64,000 nt of DNA from Rhodocollybia butyracea. Lineage: Eukaryota; Basidiomycota; Agaricomycetes; Agaricales; Omphalotaceae. Positions 33,880-46,342 of the stretch are shown one piece after another; position 1 is the stretch's first letter, and each line of letters starts with the position of its first letter. The notes beneath the pieces are model-generated. The model was not told the DNA's origin. It did no database searches and was given only the letters and a program-made list of their open reading frames with translations. The position numbers were made by a program, and so were the translations under genes. The DNA lies in assembly GCA_015501585.1 (NCBI GenBank), contig JADNRY010000266.1, forward strand, positions 1-64,000, given 5' to 3'.

Positions 33880-35653
33880 TTACAGTAGTTCTACTACGAT
33901 CTCCAACTTTGTGTCATCTTCCTCTGAGTCTGTCTCAACCGTATCGGTTTGGTTACCCAGAATGTGATGAAGACATATAATCCCTGCGGTGGACAAAGGA
34001 GGCAACTAAATAATAATATCAGCTTGTGAAGACATACTCCTATAAATCAACGTACCAAAAGAAGCTTTGCGTTTGAATACCCAATAGGCCTCTTGGTGTT
34101 CACAACTAGGTCAATCTGATAGTCTTGAACTGCAGAACAAAGTACAGAGCCTACGATTGCTGTTGGTAGCCAAAATTGAATTCTGCGACCTGGAACATGA
34201 GCATTGCAAAAAGTATTGTTGATGCGAACATCCAGACAATAAGTGGTAATGGTGTTACAAAGCCGAACATCGGGAACACATATTGAGGCATGAATGTTAT
34301 AACGAGCTTTGTGGTTACATTCAACCTGAATAACAGTAAAAAATCAGGGAAAATATAGTGATAAACACATACATCAAGAAGAGACCCCACAACAAATGCG
34401 GTCCAGATATGAGACAGCATCATTGGCATATGTTCTGCGTGCGCATTGTTAAAGACTTCTTGACAGACATCTGAGGTGTCCACAAGATCTGGAGGCTGTA
34501 CGGACCATGTTGGGAAGGGGGTAAGCTGTGTGCCGAAAGGTTGGGCCAGATATGTTGCTGCATGGAAATTGGGAAAATCCTGTACCGCCTGAATGAAATT
34601 GGCAAGATCAGGCAATGCAGAAGGCAAAAATTCGTGTGTATTATTCCTGATTTCACTTTCAAGAGCATCTTTCCACACGTGCAGATATTCTTGAAGTCGA
34701 AGTGGTGTGAAGTCCTCCACCGCAAAGATCAGGAGACTTTTGAGCGCTGTGTTTGTGAGAGCATAGGCTAATTCGGCGGTAAGTACTGGAATACCCTGTA
34801 ATTGAAAAATGAATGTTCATAAAATCCAGAAGAAAACAATGATCCTCACGCTAGCATAGTTGCTTCCCATGAGAATCAAGAGAAGAAAAATACCATGAGG
34901 GGTAATAGGCCTCTCGTTGCGCTGGGAAAGGTCTTCTGTAGAAAAAAATGCAACTGTGTTGAGATCTTCAAAGAATTTTGCGCTGAAAAGAGATAGGATG
35001 AATTATTAAAAAGAGCAACTAGTGGAGATACACATGTATGGAAAAGAGATACAGCACCAAAAACCAAGACTCAAACATCTTTGGTCATAACAGCATCGAC
35101 TCGTTTATCAATTTGCCAGAGTCCCACACTTGCATCTCCAGTGGCCTAAGGAAAGTTCATACTGTGACAGTGAAAAAGGACCAAGGATTGAAGGTACCTT
35201 GTGAACATAGAACCCTTGACTTCTGATAAGCTGTTGAAAAAACCCTATGAGATCATCCGCGAATGGAACCGTAAATGGCCCATGGGCACGATGAGGAACC
35301 TCCGGTCCATCAAAGACAAAGACAGCAACTACAGCCTTTTCCCGAAGCCTACACACCCACAGGAGAAGCAGGCATCTTAACTCTTTGTCTTTCCTTGCGC
35401 CAAAATAGTGCTCTGCTTGCTCTTGTGCCCTGAGCATCCAATATCTAATGATATATCAGCTCCAAGATTCGTAGGTTTCAGCAAACTTGAAATAATTGCA
35501 TTACCGTGCATCTACGCCAATCACAATTGGCTGCCGTGTTCCTTCCAGTGAGATATACCTCTGCGGTGGCTCTAGTATCTGATAATCAAGTGTTAGGATG
35601 TACAATCTGCAAGAACAGCAGCTGCTTACCTTCCAAACTTTGTCTTCACTCAT
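33880..35653 (-). pseudogene. XPG/PIN-like nuclease-family gene, probably inactive
   Basis: On the minus strand, MSEDKVWK (from 35653) joins after an intron to ILEPPQRYISL...IVIGVDAR, then YWMLRAQEQAEHYF, ELRCLLLLWVCRLREKAVVAVFVFDGP and FYVHK. This is the N-terminal half of an XPG/FEN-like PIN fold as in the large mushroom family of PIN-domain-like proteins. The internal acidic block, normally with E-A-E and D-x-D metal ligands, reads GDASVGL...VDAVMTKDV, followed by TGA (35071-35073) and then VLVFGA. The stop falls at the second Asp position. Downstream, ITPHGIFLLLILMGSNY, the EDFTPLRLQEYLHVW frame (34720-34151) and an acidic tail EEDDTKLEIVVELL (stop at 33880) continue the family layout. 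Missing ligands plus the stop suggest a non-catalytic or dead gene. Exon borders in the middle are uncertain. Confidence 0.65.
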
Positions 35654-38530
35654 AGTGGCAGCAAGAGAAGAACAATTACTCCTAATATTCACTTCGATCA
35701 CTTACACCGCACTCCAAAACACGTCGGACAAATTTCCGTGTAGTCTTGCATATAGTAGACTGTAGAGCATACTGCATGGTCATGTAGTTGATTTCATGTT
35801 CTTGTCACCCGAAAGTCTAGAATCTTGTCACAGAATAACAGCTTAAGCCTGAGATGAAGGTATAGTCAGAGAGGTCAACAATAAACGAGACAACGCGGAC
35901 ACGTGATCACCACTCACGCATTCCGAGGGACTGTGCTTTGATTTTGCTTCGATTGAGACTTATCTAGAATTGTATTCCTCGCTGTTAAGTCTGGTAAGCA
36001 CTTACCAGCCATCAATTTACAAAATTTACTGCTCAATTTACAGGATTTACAAGCAACAGGGCCCTCAGTGTTTGTAGTATGGCGCACATGGTCTTGCACA
36101 TTGTAAATCTCAAGCTTGCTTTGAAACTACTTCATACTAGGATATAATATGTAGAGATATAGTACTTATTAAGGAGATTGTTAGACTGTTTCTACCTCAA
36201 ACAGCAGAGGGACTCAAAGCTTAATTCTTGTTAAGCAACGCCATGCTAAACTGCCAATGATTACTTGGGAGCTGCCGCACACACAGGGTTAACAGAGAGG
36301 TAGACAATATATATTTACAAGCGAGAGTATGTATTCATCAAGTTGTGCTAACGTGCCTAGCATTTGTTTATACCACCGCAAAAGCAAGATTGCGGTGGTA
36401 TAAACAAACTTACACAGCCTCTAAATTGCCAACAGTCGTAGATAATCTGCTACTTACAGTATCAGCTTTGTATGTACATCGCGGTGGCACCAGTCGAATA
36501 TTGGAATAAGGGCTTGTTATATAGGTTGTATGATTCGTCCATACCGATGTACAACTCCTGACTAAATAGACGAGAATTGAGCATACTACATCATAGGTTG
36601 GGCCAAACCAAGAGTGACCTTTTCTGAGATGTCCCAACTCCACTGCCATGCGAGCTGCTTGGTACACTGCTCCCCATATCATCTTGTGTTCACGTTCACT
36701 CCTCTTTTCCGTGCTCATATCATCGTGAATCTTCCTATCCTTTGGCTCTGAACCACTGCCAGTGTTGCTATCACTCCCATTCAAGGATTGTTGTCCAAAC
36801 TTTGTAGCGGTCAGTGATAAACAGAGTCTCTGAGAATTTGGCGAAATTCTTGTTGATGTGTATGAGAGCGAGAAATTGAGACTGTACTTTTTTTCCGCGT
36901 TGTTGTCCTTGATGGCATTCCAAATAAGCACTTTGATTAGAAGTTAGTACATCGAATAATGTTTCCAGAACCTTGTAGCGCACCTGTATCCTCAAGGTTC
37001 AAAGGTCCCCAGCCCATTCCGACTTGGCTGTAAGGAGGAACAGTAGACCAAACAGTGACTTGCCGTGATATAAGAGCTGGCCGGGCATACTCAGTAAAGT
37101 TGTCTTCATTGTCCTCGATGGTATATAAAGGTTTGGGAAGAGCACTGCACAGATATCAGCAAAGACAAAGACAAAGACAAAATAACTGACAGGCACTCAT
37201 GACGCTAGGTTGTGCCGTTTTGAGAAGATGTAGTTGTCCTCTCAATATCACGCTAATACACCATCTCCTGGACCGAGTTCATTTGCGTAGGCATCAAGGG
37301 CATCAGAGGTATGGCTATACAGCTCTCATATAGTCACAAACAGCTTAGGAGTAAGCACAAGTCAAGTGCATCTGTACCAAAGCTTGGGATTATCCTTTGG
37401 GTCGGGAGGAAGATATGCACGCACAAAGACTGAAATTGGAAGACTCAAAGAAGAGATAGCTCTTCAGATAAGAGGACGAGAAGTGAGGAGTCGAAGGTCA
37501 CATGCATATACGGTGATTGCCTTTGGTTTTTGGTGTAGACGCCCAAAAACGCACGGAAATATCCGCAAATCACGTGTTGAGTTTGGGGAATTTCTTGTTC
37601 CAATCCCTCTTACAGAGTCTTACTTTCCTAGCTCTGCTAGTAGTAGTAATCGAGTGCATGAAGTCTATACTCTGAGTTTACTCTGAGTGTATGTATGGAG
37701 AGGTCGCCATTGGGTCGCCAGGGTAGCCCAAAAGGGCATATGGTAACGTATGATGCAGAGATCCCTCGATAACCGGTGTTCCACGAACGAAAGCAGACCG
37801 AGATCCCGATGCTCCTAGTCCCTTGATTCACAATGATTTACTGGTAGAGAGGTAAATCGAGGTAGAAAAAGGTACTTAAATATTTCTAGGGTCTCTCTGG
37901 GTCAGTATTATGGTATGTATAGTAAGTCACCAAAACTATAATCCAAGTGTCCAGAGATGCCAGTATATACCACATGCACAAACAGTTGAAGAAAGTACTG
38001 TGAAGAGCGTGAAAGTGATGGCGTGACATGTGTGGCATCAAGCGAATCATTCAGAAGTAATCCAGCCTCATCGCACCGTCCGATTCCACTGAAATTCGCC
38101 ATATATGTGCATACAACTAGTATCACACTGCTGCTCAAGTTTCGTGGATAAAGAACAGTAGTAGTGGGCTCGAGGATGAACAACATTGTTTACTGCTCCT
38201 AAAACTGAGCAGGGTATTAATACATATGTTATTTACATCTGTGTTAAGTTTGAAGAGATTCTGAGCCTTGGAATGGGCTGGATCATCTTGATGAGTTTGG
38301 ATGACTTTCGTCATTTTTAATCTTTAATGATTTGGGCTAGTCATGTATTTCAGGGTGGGTATTCTAGGCATTTATACACTTATTAGAGAGCTGTCTTTAG
38401 CACAATCTCGTTCAGTGTGCCATAGAAAAATCAAGCGCCCGACTAGATGATGATAGTGGAATTGTTTGGATGGAATAGATAGTTGAACGTCAACGCCAGC
38501 TGGTTCTGTGGATGTAATTACTGCGCTTGC
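35654..38530. other. Gene-poor region with a few unassigned frames
   Basis: On the minus strand, overlapping frames at 36410-36995 (HKMIWGAVYQAARMAVELGH; YKVLETLFDVL) look coding-like but broken, and I do not recognise a family. A plus frame at 37366-37686 is basic and featureless. The remaining sequence has AT-rich intergenic character. A perfect hairpin at 36363-36408 is listed separately. Confidence 0.4.
36363..36408. repeat. Perfect 19 bp hairpin
   Basis: TTTGTTTATACCACCGCAA (36363-36381) is followed after the 8-base loop AAGCAAGA by its exact reverse complement (36390-36408). No T-run follows, so it does not look like a simple terminator. It may be the scar or fold-back core of a small element. 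Confidence 0.85.
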
Positions 38531-38828
38531 ATCCCACCATTCTTAGTAAGTTACAACGTATTTCCCGATTGCATCGCTAAACTTCAATAACACAAGGGAG
38601 ACGCATGAGACGCGTACAAAACTAAAGGTCAGGCTCGTCGATACCTGATCCGTAGTCGATGGGAAGGATTCACTTGTGACAAATCTCGAACACGATCTGA
38701 CGGTACGGAATTGCTCCCTGACCAGACAATGAGCACGTTTGCGAAATTGCTTGTCATATTGCGCGACAGTCTAAATCCATCGGTAAGTATGAGTGATCCA
38801 GACGCTCTGCAAGACAAACCTCTGACTG

Positions 38829-38836
38829 TATAAAAT
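38829..38836 (+). promoter_or_regulatory. TATA box of SDR copy 1
   Basis: TATAAAAT lies 107 bp before the ATG at 38943. The same element is TATAAAAT at 49569 in copy 2, only 39 bp before its ATG, and is mutated to TACAAAAT in the inverted remnant near 22697. Confidence 0.6.
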
Positions 38837-38942
38837 TACTCCTCGACTCCACCGTTCATTTATCATCCTGCGGCGGCCCCAAATACGAGGTTCTATAAGA
38901 CATAGGAGCAAAGCTTTCTTGTCCAACACAAGCCAACATATC

Positions 38943-39992
38943 ATGTCTTCCCCAGTCGCATTGACCACTACCTATCATACTGACACATACCCCGCCATCT
39001 CACCCACCAGCCCTGCTCTCACCCAGTTCGGTGAAACAATTCTCATCACTGGCGGGGGCAGCGGAATTGGTTTCGAAATCACTCGCTCCTTCGCCAAGGC
39101 TTCCGCGTCGAGGATCATCATCGTAGGCAGAAGGGACGCTTCTCTGGAAGAGTCCGTAGTGAAGCTGCGCAACGAGTTCAAGACCACTGAATTCATCACT
39201 TGTCAAGGAGACATCGGCTCCGACGATTCCATCACATTTCTCTGGGAGTTTCTATACTCTCAAAATATCTTCGTCCATGTCCTAGTGTTAAACACAGCAT
39301 ACGTATCGGAGAGTGAGTACAGTCCCGGAGTCGATATTCTCAGCTTAGACAAGGCGACACTTGCGCAGTACATCGATACCAACTTTGGTTGGAAATTTCC
39401 ACAGGAGCGCCAAATTTGTCAAGCAAGTTCTGAGCCCCGCTGGACAGCAATTGAATCAATTGAATCTTATCGGTGTTTCAACCGCTGCTATTCATGAATC
39501 ATGCACATCCTATGCCAGGCGCAATGTATGCAACTGCGAAGACGGCATTTACTTCTTTTATCGCACGGGTCGGATGAACGTCCAGTTGAAGATGCTCAGA
39601 TTATTTCCTTCCACCCAGGGATTCTGTATTCGGAGGTAAATAACCCTCTTGACTATGTTTACTCACTCTAAACCTTCTATTTCCTTCAGGGTGCTGCAAA
39701 GCTCTTTGGTAAATCAGGGTTCAAATGGGATTCATGTACGTTCTTCCGTACTTGCTCCTAGAGATAAGTACTAATTTTCTTTCCTATAGTTGCTTTGCCA
39801 GCCGATTTTTCCGTTTGGGCAGCGTCACCCGAGGCATATCGGTTGCATGGTCGCTACGTGTGGCCCCACTGGGATGTCAATGAGTTAAGGGCTGACTCCG
39901 ATATTCAGAAACAATTACAAGGCAAGGGGGTACATGAAAGTCGGAGTAGAAGGATTGCGTACTTTCGATAATTCAGTATTCTTACACAACTA
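38943..39992 (+). pseudogene. Short-chain dehydrogenase/reductase, copy 1 (frameshifted)
   Basis: SDRs are NAD(P)-dependent oxidoreductases with a Rossmann fold. The frame MSSPVALTT...DTYPAISPT contains the nucleotide-binding TGGGSGIG (about residue 38), the cofactor-choice region IIIVGRRD and a GDIGSDDS line, then loses frame near 39388 (DTNFG / GNF). In the second frame the catalytic region GVSTAAIHE...SYARRN is altered. The expected YATxK is not intact. After introns (donor GTAAAT near 39637; second donor GTACGT at about 39736) the conserved mushroom tail [28 protein letters not shown] follows, with another shift near 39930. At least two frameshifts and a damaged active site argue for a pseudogene. 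The substrate is unknown. Confidence 0.85.
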
Positions 39993-40039
39993 GTAGCCTA
40001 TTATACTAGCGAAGGTCTTGGAGTTGTGTTGCTGTTTCA

Positions 40040-42060
40040 AATATGACTAGTCTCGAGAACCAGACCCTGACAATATATATGCTAATGGCTTAAGATTGGG
40101 TTGATGCGTAAAAAAGTTTTGCATCGGCCAGCACAAGTTTATACAAGTGTAGTAATTCATACTTCTGAAATTTCGCTGGCACTGCTATGGTTAGTATGAC
40201 AGAACAGGGTACTAAGATATTGGGTTTGGTCATCCGGCGGATTTGCGATTTCCCGAACATGGATGATTAGCTTGCAGCACAATATTGCATGGATAACACG
40301 CAAAGGTCTACAAGTCTCCATGAGGATCGGGGAAACGGTTTCCAGTAAAAAGCACCACATACGTTTCCAGTATTTGAAGTTGCGCCTGACAAGAATAGTT
40401 ATTGATTGGAAAAGCAAGGGGTGTACTGTCCACGAACCGGCGCATATATGGTGACCAGGGCATTGCCAATTGTTATTGCTAGGTTCATGTTCAGATATCA
40501 TTGCCACCAGAATAGAAAGGACTTGGGAATGAAACTCACGCAATATGCACACGTAAAAACAGTACACCTACAATATTCGGAGATGTCACCCAATTGTGAA
40601 CAGGTTCAAACTTACCGTCACGATAAAAGGTTACCCGAACGCTCTGGGTTTCTCCGAAGAACCCATTTCGGAGATCTATCAATCCCATTAGCTGTTGGCC
40701 GGCGTAAAGTCAAGAAAAAGTGCGTACAATCTCGGAAGCATCGCCATAAAGTGAATGCCACTAGCACTAGTAGATTGTGAGCTAATCCATTCTTTTTACA
40801 GAAAGAGTTGTCCCACCCGTTTCACCCACCATGAGTGATATGTAGGTAACAAGTCCCATCTTATTTTGTCCAATGAGAAAGCAAGATGAACCTCCTACTA
40901 GAGTTATCGACTCTATGGCCCGCTTAATTTACCTTTGTACATTGGCTCAGATTATGAAGACACTATACCTGAAAACGCCAAAGTGTTTGAACTCCATTCC
41001 ATTGCGGCAAGCACATTCAGCACAAAGGCAATCTAAACAGAAACTTTCAGACCAGCTTGACTTAGTATCTGCTTCATTGGGCACTTACAGTCCATGGGAT
41101 GATGAGGATTGTGAATATTTTGGGAGATCTTTCGTACAAGGCATATGTGCGAATGATCAAAATTACTGGTGAAGAACTGCATAAGGACCGAATGCCTTAT
41201 TTAACATCATGTTGTACGCACGATGAGATGTGGCTATTCCAAGGTCAGCAAATACTTTACAAAGAAAATTCAGTCTATTGAATTATGTCTATGGCAGGAG
41301 ACTTACGGGTGTTAAACGTCATTGTATGACGACAGGACTACCAGGACTGTAAATCAAAGAATGTCCAACATGTTTCGTATGGCACGTACTGCAATGGTAA
41401 CATGAGGGTTCAATTTTTCTGTATCACTATTAGCCTGTTGTAAAGACTTCCATAAATTCTCACTCGCCTTCAATAGCCAGTATTGTGTCAATAAAAGGAA
41501 AATAACGCAAAAGAAAATACAGGACTTTGACTAATCCCCAATTTGAAACCCATATATAGGCAACCTGGCAAAATTGATTATTAATATTCTGGCAAGGCAG
41601 TCGCCGTCCTTCACCACACTTGCCTCTTGACCCAACGAAAGAATATAGTCATACGTCTATGGTAGCATCCTGTTAGTGTTCATTCATAATTGTGAAATAT
41701 TGTTTGAGATTGCACCAAAAGCGTGAGCATTGCGACTGAAATCACTCGGTTAGTATACTTATATGACTGTCTGAGAAAACACTCACCTTGAGCGTACTAG
41801 GCCCGAGAATAACGATTGAGACTTTTTCATAAATGTAGTAAGAAGCAATATAACTTACTACCACAATTTGGGAATCAATCAAGAAAGAGACTAGAGGTGC
41901 TGGCACGGCCATCGGTTTGTCCTGCTAAAACTGGAGAAGACTCGTCGGGGAAGGGAAAGATAAAATCCTATAGTTCAGGACGCAGAATAATCGTTCAAGA
42001 ACATATAGCTTATAACTTATTCGAGGACATGTTCCATCAGATGATTGTAAAATGACTAAG
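40040..42060 (-). pseudogene. DUF6533-type membrane protein segment (copy A) and its flank
   Basis: Recognisable exons on the minus strand are: LTLL-type residues near 41715, TYDYILSLGQE at about 41661-41629, and after a GCAAGT-donor intron VAYIWVSNWGLVKVLYFL then LRYFPFID (41574-41473). These match the DUF6533 consensus. The remaining part to 40040 is conserved between the three copies but gives no readable protein. Conservation of a non-coding-looking 1 kb in three copies reflects shared descent rather than proven function. It could be a gene whose exon pattern I could not resolve. Confidence 0.45.
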
Positions 42061-42099
42061 CTGAATCGAGGTCGGAAAAGTGAATTGTATCCGATTGAG

Positions 42100-43460
42100 G
42101 AGGGGCTGTTCCCGACAACACTCTCTAGCGCTCTCTGGACAAGATCTAGAGTTGTGGGTGCGATTATCAGAAACTGACAGCAGTTCGTTCCATGGGATCA
42201 AGATTACTACATTAAATCTGATCAGCATTTCAATCGCTGCTATTCATGCACATCCTATGCTAGGCGCGGTGTATGCTACAAAGACGGTGTTTACGTCTTT
42301 AATTACACGGGCTGTATATGAACATCTGGTTGAAGACGTTCGGATCATGATCCAGAGATCCTAGTTTCAGAGGTGAATAGCTCCCTTGGCTGTGTTTACT
42401 CGTAAAATTGGTCAAATTAGGTCTATACAGTACAGTATACGGTATGGTATACGGTACGGCTGGCGCCTGTATTTTACGGTATACAGCACATCAGATCTTG
42501 AGCTGGAGGGTCCCAGCCAATATCCATGAAGCAAAAATCATTGGTTTACAGCTGTTTGCAAAATTAATGACAGTCGAGCGATTTGCAAAGTTTCATATAA
42601 ATAAAAATGACTTAGGTTTTTTCAGTTTGGATTCACTTCGTCATTCTATTAACTTAGAACAGTCATTGTATGTACTCATTGTCATGCCATCGTTGCAGTT
42701 GCGTCGTCGTGCATTGCATAGCCGTGTTTGCATTGTGTCGCTGTGTTTGCGTCGCGTCGTTGTCGTACTATGAGTTATGAAGGGCATTTGTTGTCGTGTC
42801 ATCCTTTACTGCCAGGTAAAACTGAGGCTGAGGCTGAAAGCGACAAAGTTGCGGTGCAAGTTGTTGTCCTTGTGTCTGAACTGGATACAGCGACTTGCGA
42901 GTCAGCGACAGTTCAGATGTCCGGGACAAGGAGCAAAGTAGCATACCATTACTTCCATGATCAAGGAGAGAGCCATAATATTCAAGATACATGCTGTCTG
43001 CTGGCGGATTGCGACATTGAACATTGAGGAAGGGAGAAGAGGTGCCAGGGCGCCTAAGTTTTAAATCACTCCACTAAGTCATTTTTATTCATTTGAAACT
43101 TTTCAATGCCGGATTCTGCCACTACACGGTACCACCCGTAAAAATACCGCCGTAAAAATTGCGCGCCGAAACCTTTTATGGTACGGTTACGGCGGAGATT
43201 CCTATTTACTCGCTCTGAATGCTTGATTTCCTTCCGGGTGCAGCGAAAATCTTTGATAAACCAGTGTTTAAATGGGGATCATCTGTACTTGCTCATGAGT
43301 CCTAGAGAGATAAGTACATAGTTGCTTTGCCAGCCAATTTTCCCTTTGCGACCAATTTTGGGCAGTGTCAGCTGAGACATCTCCGTTGTGTGGTCCCACT
43401 GGGACATCAACTAGTCAAAGGCTGACTTCAAGATTCAAAATCAGCCACCAGGCAAAGGGG
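42100..43460 (+). pseudogene. SDR fragments (copy 4)
   Basis: 42205-42360 encodes ISIAAIHAHPMLGAVYATKT...VEDVRIM, an SDR active-site region with YATK shortened. 43230-43460 carries the tail exon remnant (LPANFPFATNFGQCQLRHLR). They are separated by about 800 bp of unrelated sequence (42410-43190) containing GTATACGGTAT palindromes. The N-terminal Rossmann half is absent. Confidence 0.75.
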
Positions 43461-43607
43461 GTACTTGAAAGTTGGAGTAGACTCACCGGTCTGCCGGGTC
43501 TCGACTACCAGAACCAGGACTCGTGTCCATCCTTATTTGTGTACTATTTAATTGATAATTCAGTATCCTTGACCAACACTATACGAGTGGACCTCTGGAG
43601 TTTTATT

Positions 43608-43697
43608 GCTATATGGCTAGCCTTGAGTACCGGACGTGCTATATGGCAAGCCTTGAGTACCGGACGTGCTATATGGCAAGCCTTGAGTACCGGACGT
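43608..43697. repeat. 30 bp minisatellite, three copies
   Basis: Three 30 bp units, each reading GCTATATGGC(A/T)AGCCTTGAG and continuing TACCGGACGT, start at 43608, 43638 and 43668. They are identical except one base in the first unit. Confidence 0.95.
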
Positions 43698-43783
43698 TGA
43701 TGATATATATGCAAGTAATTGTTGGATATCACAAGATATCAGTATCATTGATGATTGATCAAGCTCGTGGTTATCTCACACTC

Positions 43784-44122
43784 ATTAGGCGCGGTCTTGA
43801 GACTCAGGCTTTGATTCAAAAGTGGATTCAAAAGTGGGCTAAGTTCAAAACACCAGAATCGTGGATCCAGTGAACTACATGAATTGATTCACTGGATTCA
43901 CGAGGATTCACGATTCAACGATTCAGCGTGGTTTAGACAAGATTAGTTTTACTATTAGATATGTAAATAACCTTACTACCGCAAACGGAAGAATCAACTC
44001 ACTGAATCAAGGTTCTAGAGTGTGCGGTCAAAGTTGAGATGATCAGATTCTTGAGTTTTGAATCGACTGCTAAATCAACGCCTGTATCAACGCCTGAATC
44101 CGAAGGTCTGACCGCGCCTAAT
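43784..44122. mobile_element. Small inverted-repeat element, 339 bp
   Basis: Ends ATTAGGCGCGGTC and GACCGCGCCTAAT are exact inverses. The interior is full of GATTCA / TGAATC repeats that can fold back (43855-43930 against 43995-44100). No clear target duplication was found. It is a MITE of unknown superfamily. Confidence 0.7.
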
Positions 44123-44756
44123 AATTAGTGACATGTACTTACATGCACTTATCCCCTATCACCCCCATTACCAGCGGCACATATATTTTGCCATGTCCCC
44201 TATGCGTGGTGCGTGCATGTTGGCTGGGCTGAGCACAACCAGTGGTGCATGGTGTAGCATGGCTTGTATGTACTCAGAGTACAAATTCCACTTATTATTT
44301 GAAGTACAGATATTAAGAATCATTTGTCAAGTATTATTTGTTCAATTCCATGAAGCTGTACCTCTATCATACACTTTACAGAGCAGATAATATATTGTAA
44401 GTATCCTGATACCTATTATTGACATAAATTGGGCTGCACTGGTGTTATAGAACACTACTTGTAAGTCATAAGGAAAGTATCGTGATGTACCTGAAAGGTA
44501 AGTATGAAGGAAGGAAGGAAGGAAGAACCAGCGCGGTCCCATTTAGGAAATCCAGGGCCCGCGCAACACACCCTGCGCCATGTATGCCGCGGATGCACAC
44601 ACCCAACTCTGCTGTGGCAGGATGAACCCAATCACCCCGGCACACAGAGCCAGCTGCGCACACGAGTACCGCACAGTTAAGCGCACATTCAATACATATT
44701 CAATATTCATACAAGCATAAAATTCATATTCGAGCTATGAAACATATAGGTGTGGA

Positions 44757-45290
44757 TCGGGGATATAAGGCTCCCCCCCGAGAAGATAGTACCTAATACA
44801 TCAAATGTAAACTTTGCAGTTAAGATCAGAACCCGTCGATCAAACAAAAATCTACAGAGGAAATCATAGTTGGACAGGCCCTGTCGAGCCTTCAGCAAAT
44901 CAGGTGCTAATACCTCCATATCCAGTATGAATCGCTGTCGCACGTACACCAATCCTAGGTGACCTTCACAGCCCAGCAATGTGTGACACTCGTCCTCTAC
45001 TCCCAGCCTACAGAATCGGCACAGCCTGAACTCTCACGGAATGTGTGGTCTATACTGCTCGTCATAGCGTAGGCGCTCCACTGAAAGGTCATGACTGGAG
45101 GTCACCAGCTGGGTGAAGACATGACGATGCTTTGGTACCGTGATAACGTGAAGGTATGGCTGGAGCTGCAAAGTTCCCATGGGTGGGATACTGTTTCCAT
45201 GTGAGTCGTAGTTGACCCTGTTATGTAGGAGGGACTGCCGCCTAGGCCTGAACATCATTAGTGTGAAGAGATCTGCCGTCACTTGCCATC
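44757..45290 (-). pseudogene. C-terminal remnant of a LINE-type reverse-transcriptase protein
   Basis: The minus frame from 45282 reads ...RRQSLLHNRVNYDSHGN...VPKHRHVFTQLVTSSHDLSVERLRYDEQYRPHIP, a stop (TGA near 45040), then EFRLCRFCRLGVEDECHTLLGCEGH and DFLCRFLFDRRVLILTAKFTFDV. The CRFC...EDExHxLLxC zinc-knuckle-like motif followed by a helical tail is the usual end of non-LTR retrotransposon polyproteins in mushrooms. Only the end is present, as expected from 5' truncation. The in-frame stop shows decay. Confidence 0.75.
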
Positions 45291-45724
45291 ACTTGCACGC
45301 ACGCGGCACCCGCCATCACAAGTTGCACCATGGCGTCATTTTGCAGGGTGCGTGCGAATGATGCCGAGTGCGCATAAGGTGATTGTAAAATTAATTATGA
45401 CTACAGTAATTTAAGCCAAAATATCTATAATAATCCATTGATGTAAAATTTCCTTGGTGCATTTCATTCATAAGTCCTATTCACGGGTCTTCTAAAGCTT
45501 GTCCTATACTTTTAAAGAAAACGCTGCCTGCTTATTACTACTTAATAGTGACTATGGTACGGGGCACGATTCATACTTCTGGTAAATCGCCACCACTGTT
45601 GTTAGTACAAAAAAACAGGGCACTGAGATCTTGGGTTTGGTCATCCGGTGGGTTTGCGACTTCTCGAACATGGATGATTAGCTTGCAGCACGATATTGAA
45701 TGCATAACACGCAAAGGTCTATAT

Positions 45725-46342
45725 TAGTGTTGTGCGGGGTTGGGTCGGGCCGGAGACCCAAGGGTTGGGTCTGGGTCGGCTGGGTCATGGTCAGTCAAAA
45801 TCCCGACCCCGACCCACCTAGGTGAGTCGGGTCGGGGTTGGGTTGGGTCTGGGTCATGACTCTGGGTCAGGTTATACAATTCTTTCTATCATATTGTCAC
45901 ATTATTTCATCTGAACAAGCCTCAAAATACTTACATTGAGGTATTTAGGTGACATAGACTAGCATAGACTACCTCAATTCAATATGTTCTAGTATTCATC
46001 ATGAAAGCCCAATGCAAAAAGTATTTAGCACAGCCACTCATACTCCAAGTATCAGTTGTATTGGCTCAACAATGGTGATATAATGCATTGTATGAGTTAC
46101 AATGTACATCTTGGTGCTATGGCTGTGATGGCCATCTTTCCATGACCACTAAATATGGCCATTCTGGCTCAGAGTCATGTATATCTCTGACCCAGGGTCA
46201 CGACACTGGGTCAGTGGTCACCAAATGCCCGACCCTGACTCTTGACCCAATGTGACCCACAGTTGGGTTGGGCTGGGTCGGGGTCGACCCAGGCTGGGTT
46301 GGGTTGGGTCATGGGTCAGAGACCCAACCCTGCACAACACTA
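45725..46342. mobile_element. hAT-like non-autonomous element, 618 bp
   Basis: Ends TAGTGTTGTGCGGGG and its imperfect inverse (CCCTGCACAACACTA) are flanked by a perfect 8 bp duplication GTCTATAT (45717-45724 and 46343-46350). The interior ends are made of GGGTTGGGTC / GACCC repeats. It is related in design to the element at 21865 but has a different sequence. The paralogue near 40305-40315 is uninterrupted. Confidence 0.93.

Larger units (their letters stand above)
38535..43460. repeat. Reference copy of the SDR-DUF6533 duplicated block
   Basis: This block has inverted copies at 10880-13325 plus 20818-23280, and a partial direct copy at 45570-47995. It contains the SDR gene with its promoter, its 3' flank (40040-40910), the DUF6533 segment (about 40910-42000, minus) and further SDR fragments (42100-43460). 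It is the least interrupted of the copies and serves as the empty site for three transposon insertions in the others. Confidence 0.9.

Noticed and set aside
44511..44525. GGAA/AAGG tetranucleotide run
   Set aside because: Four short units only; an ordinary microsatellite.
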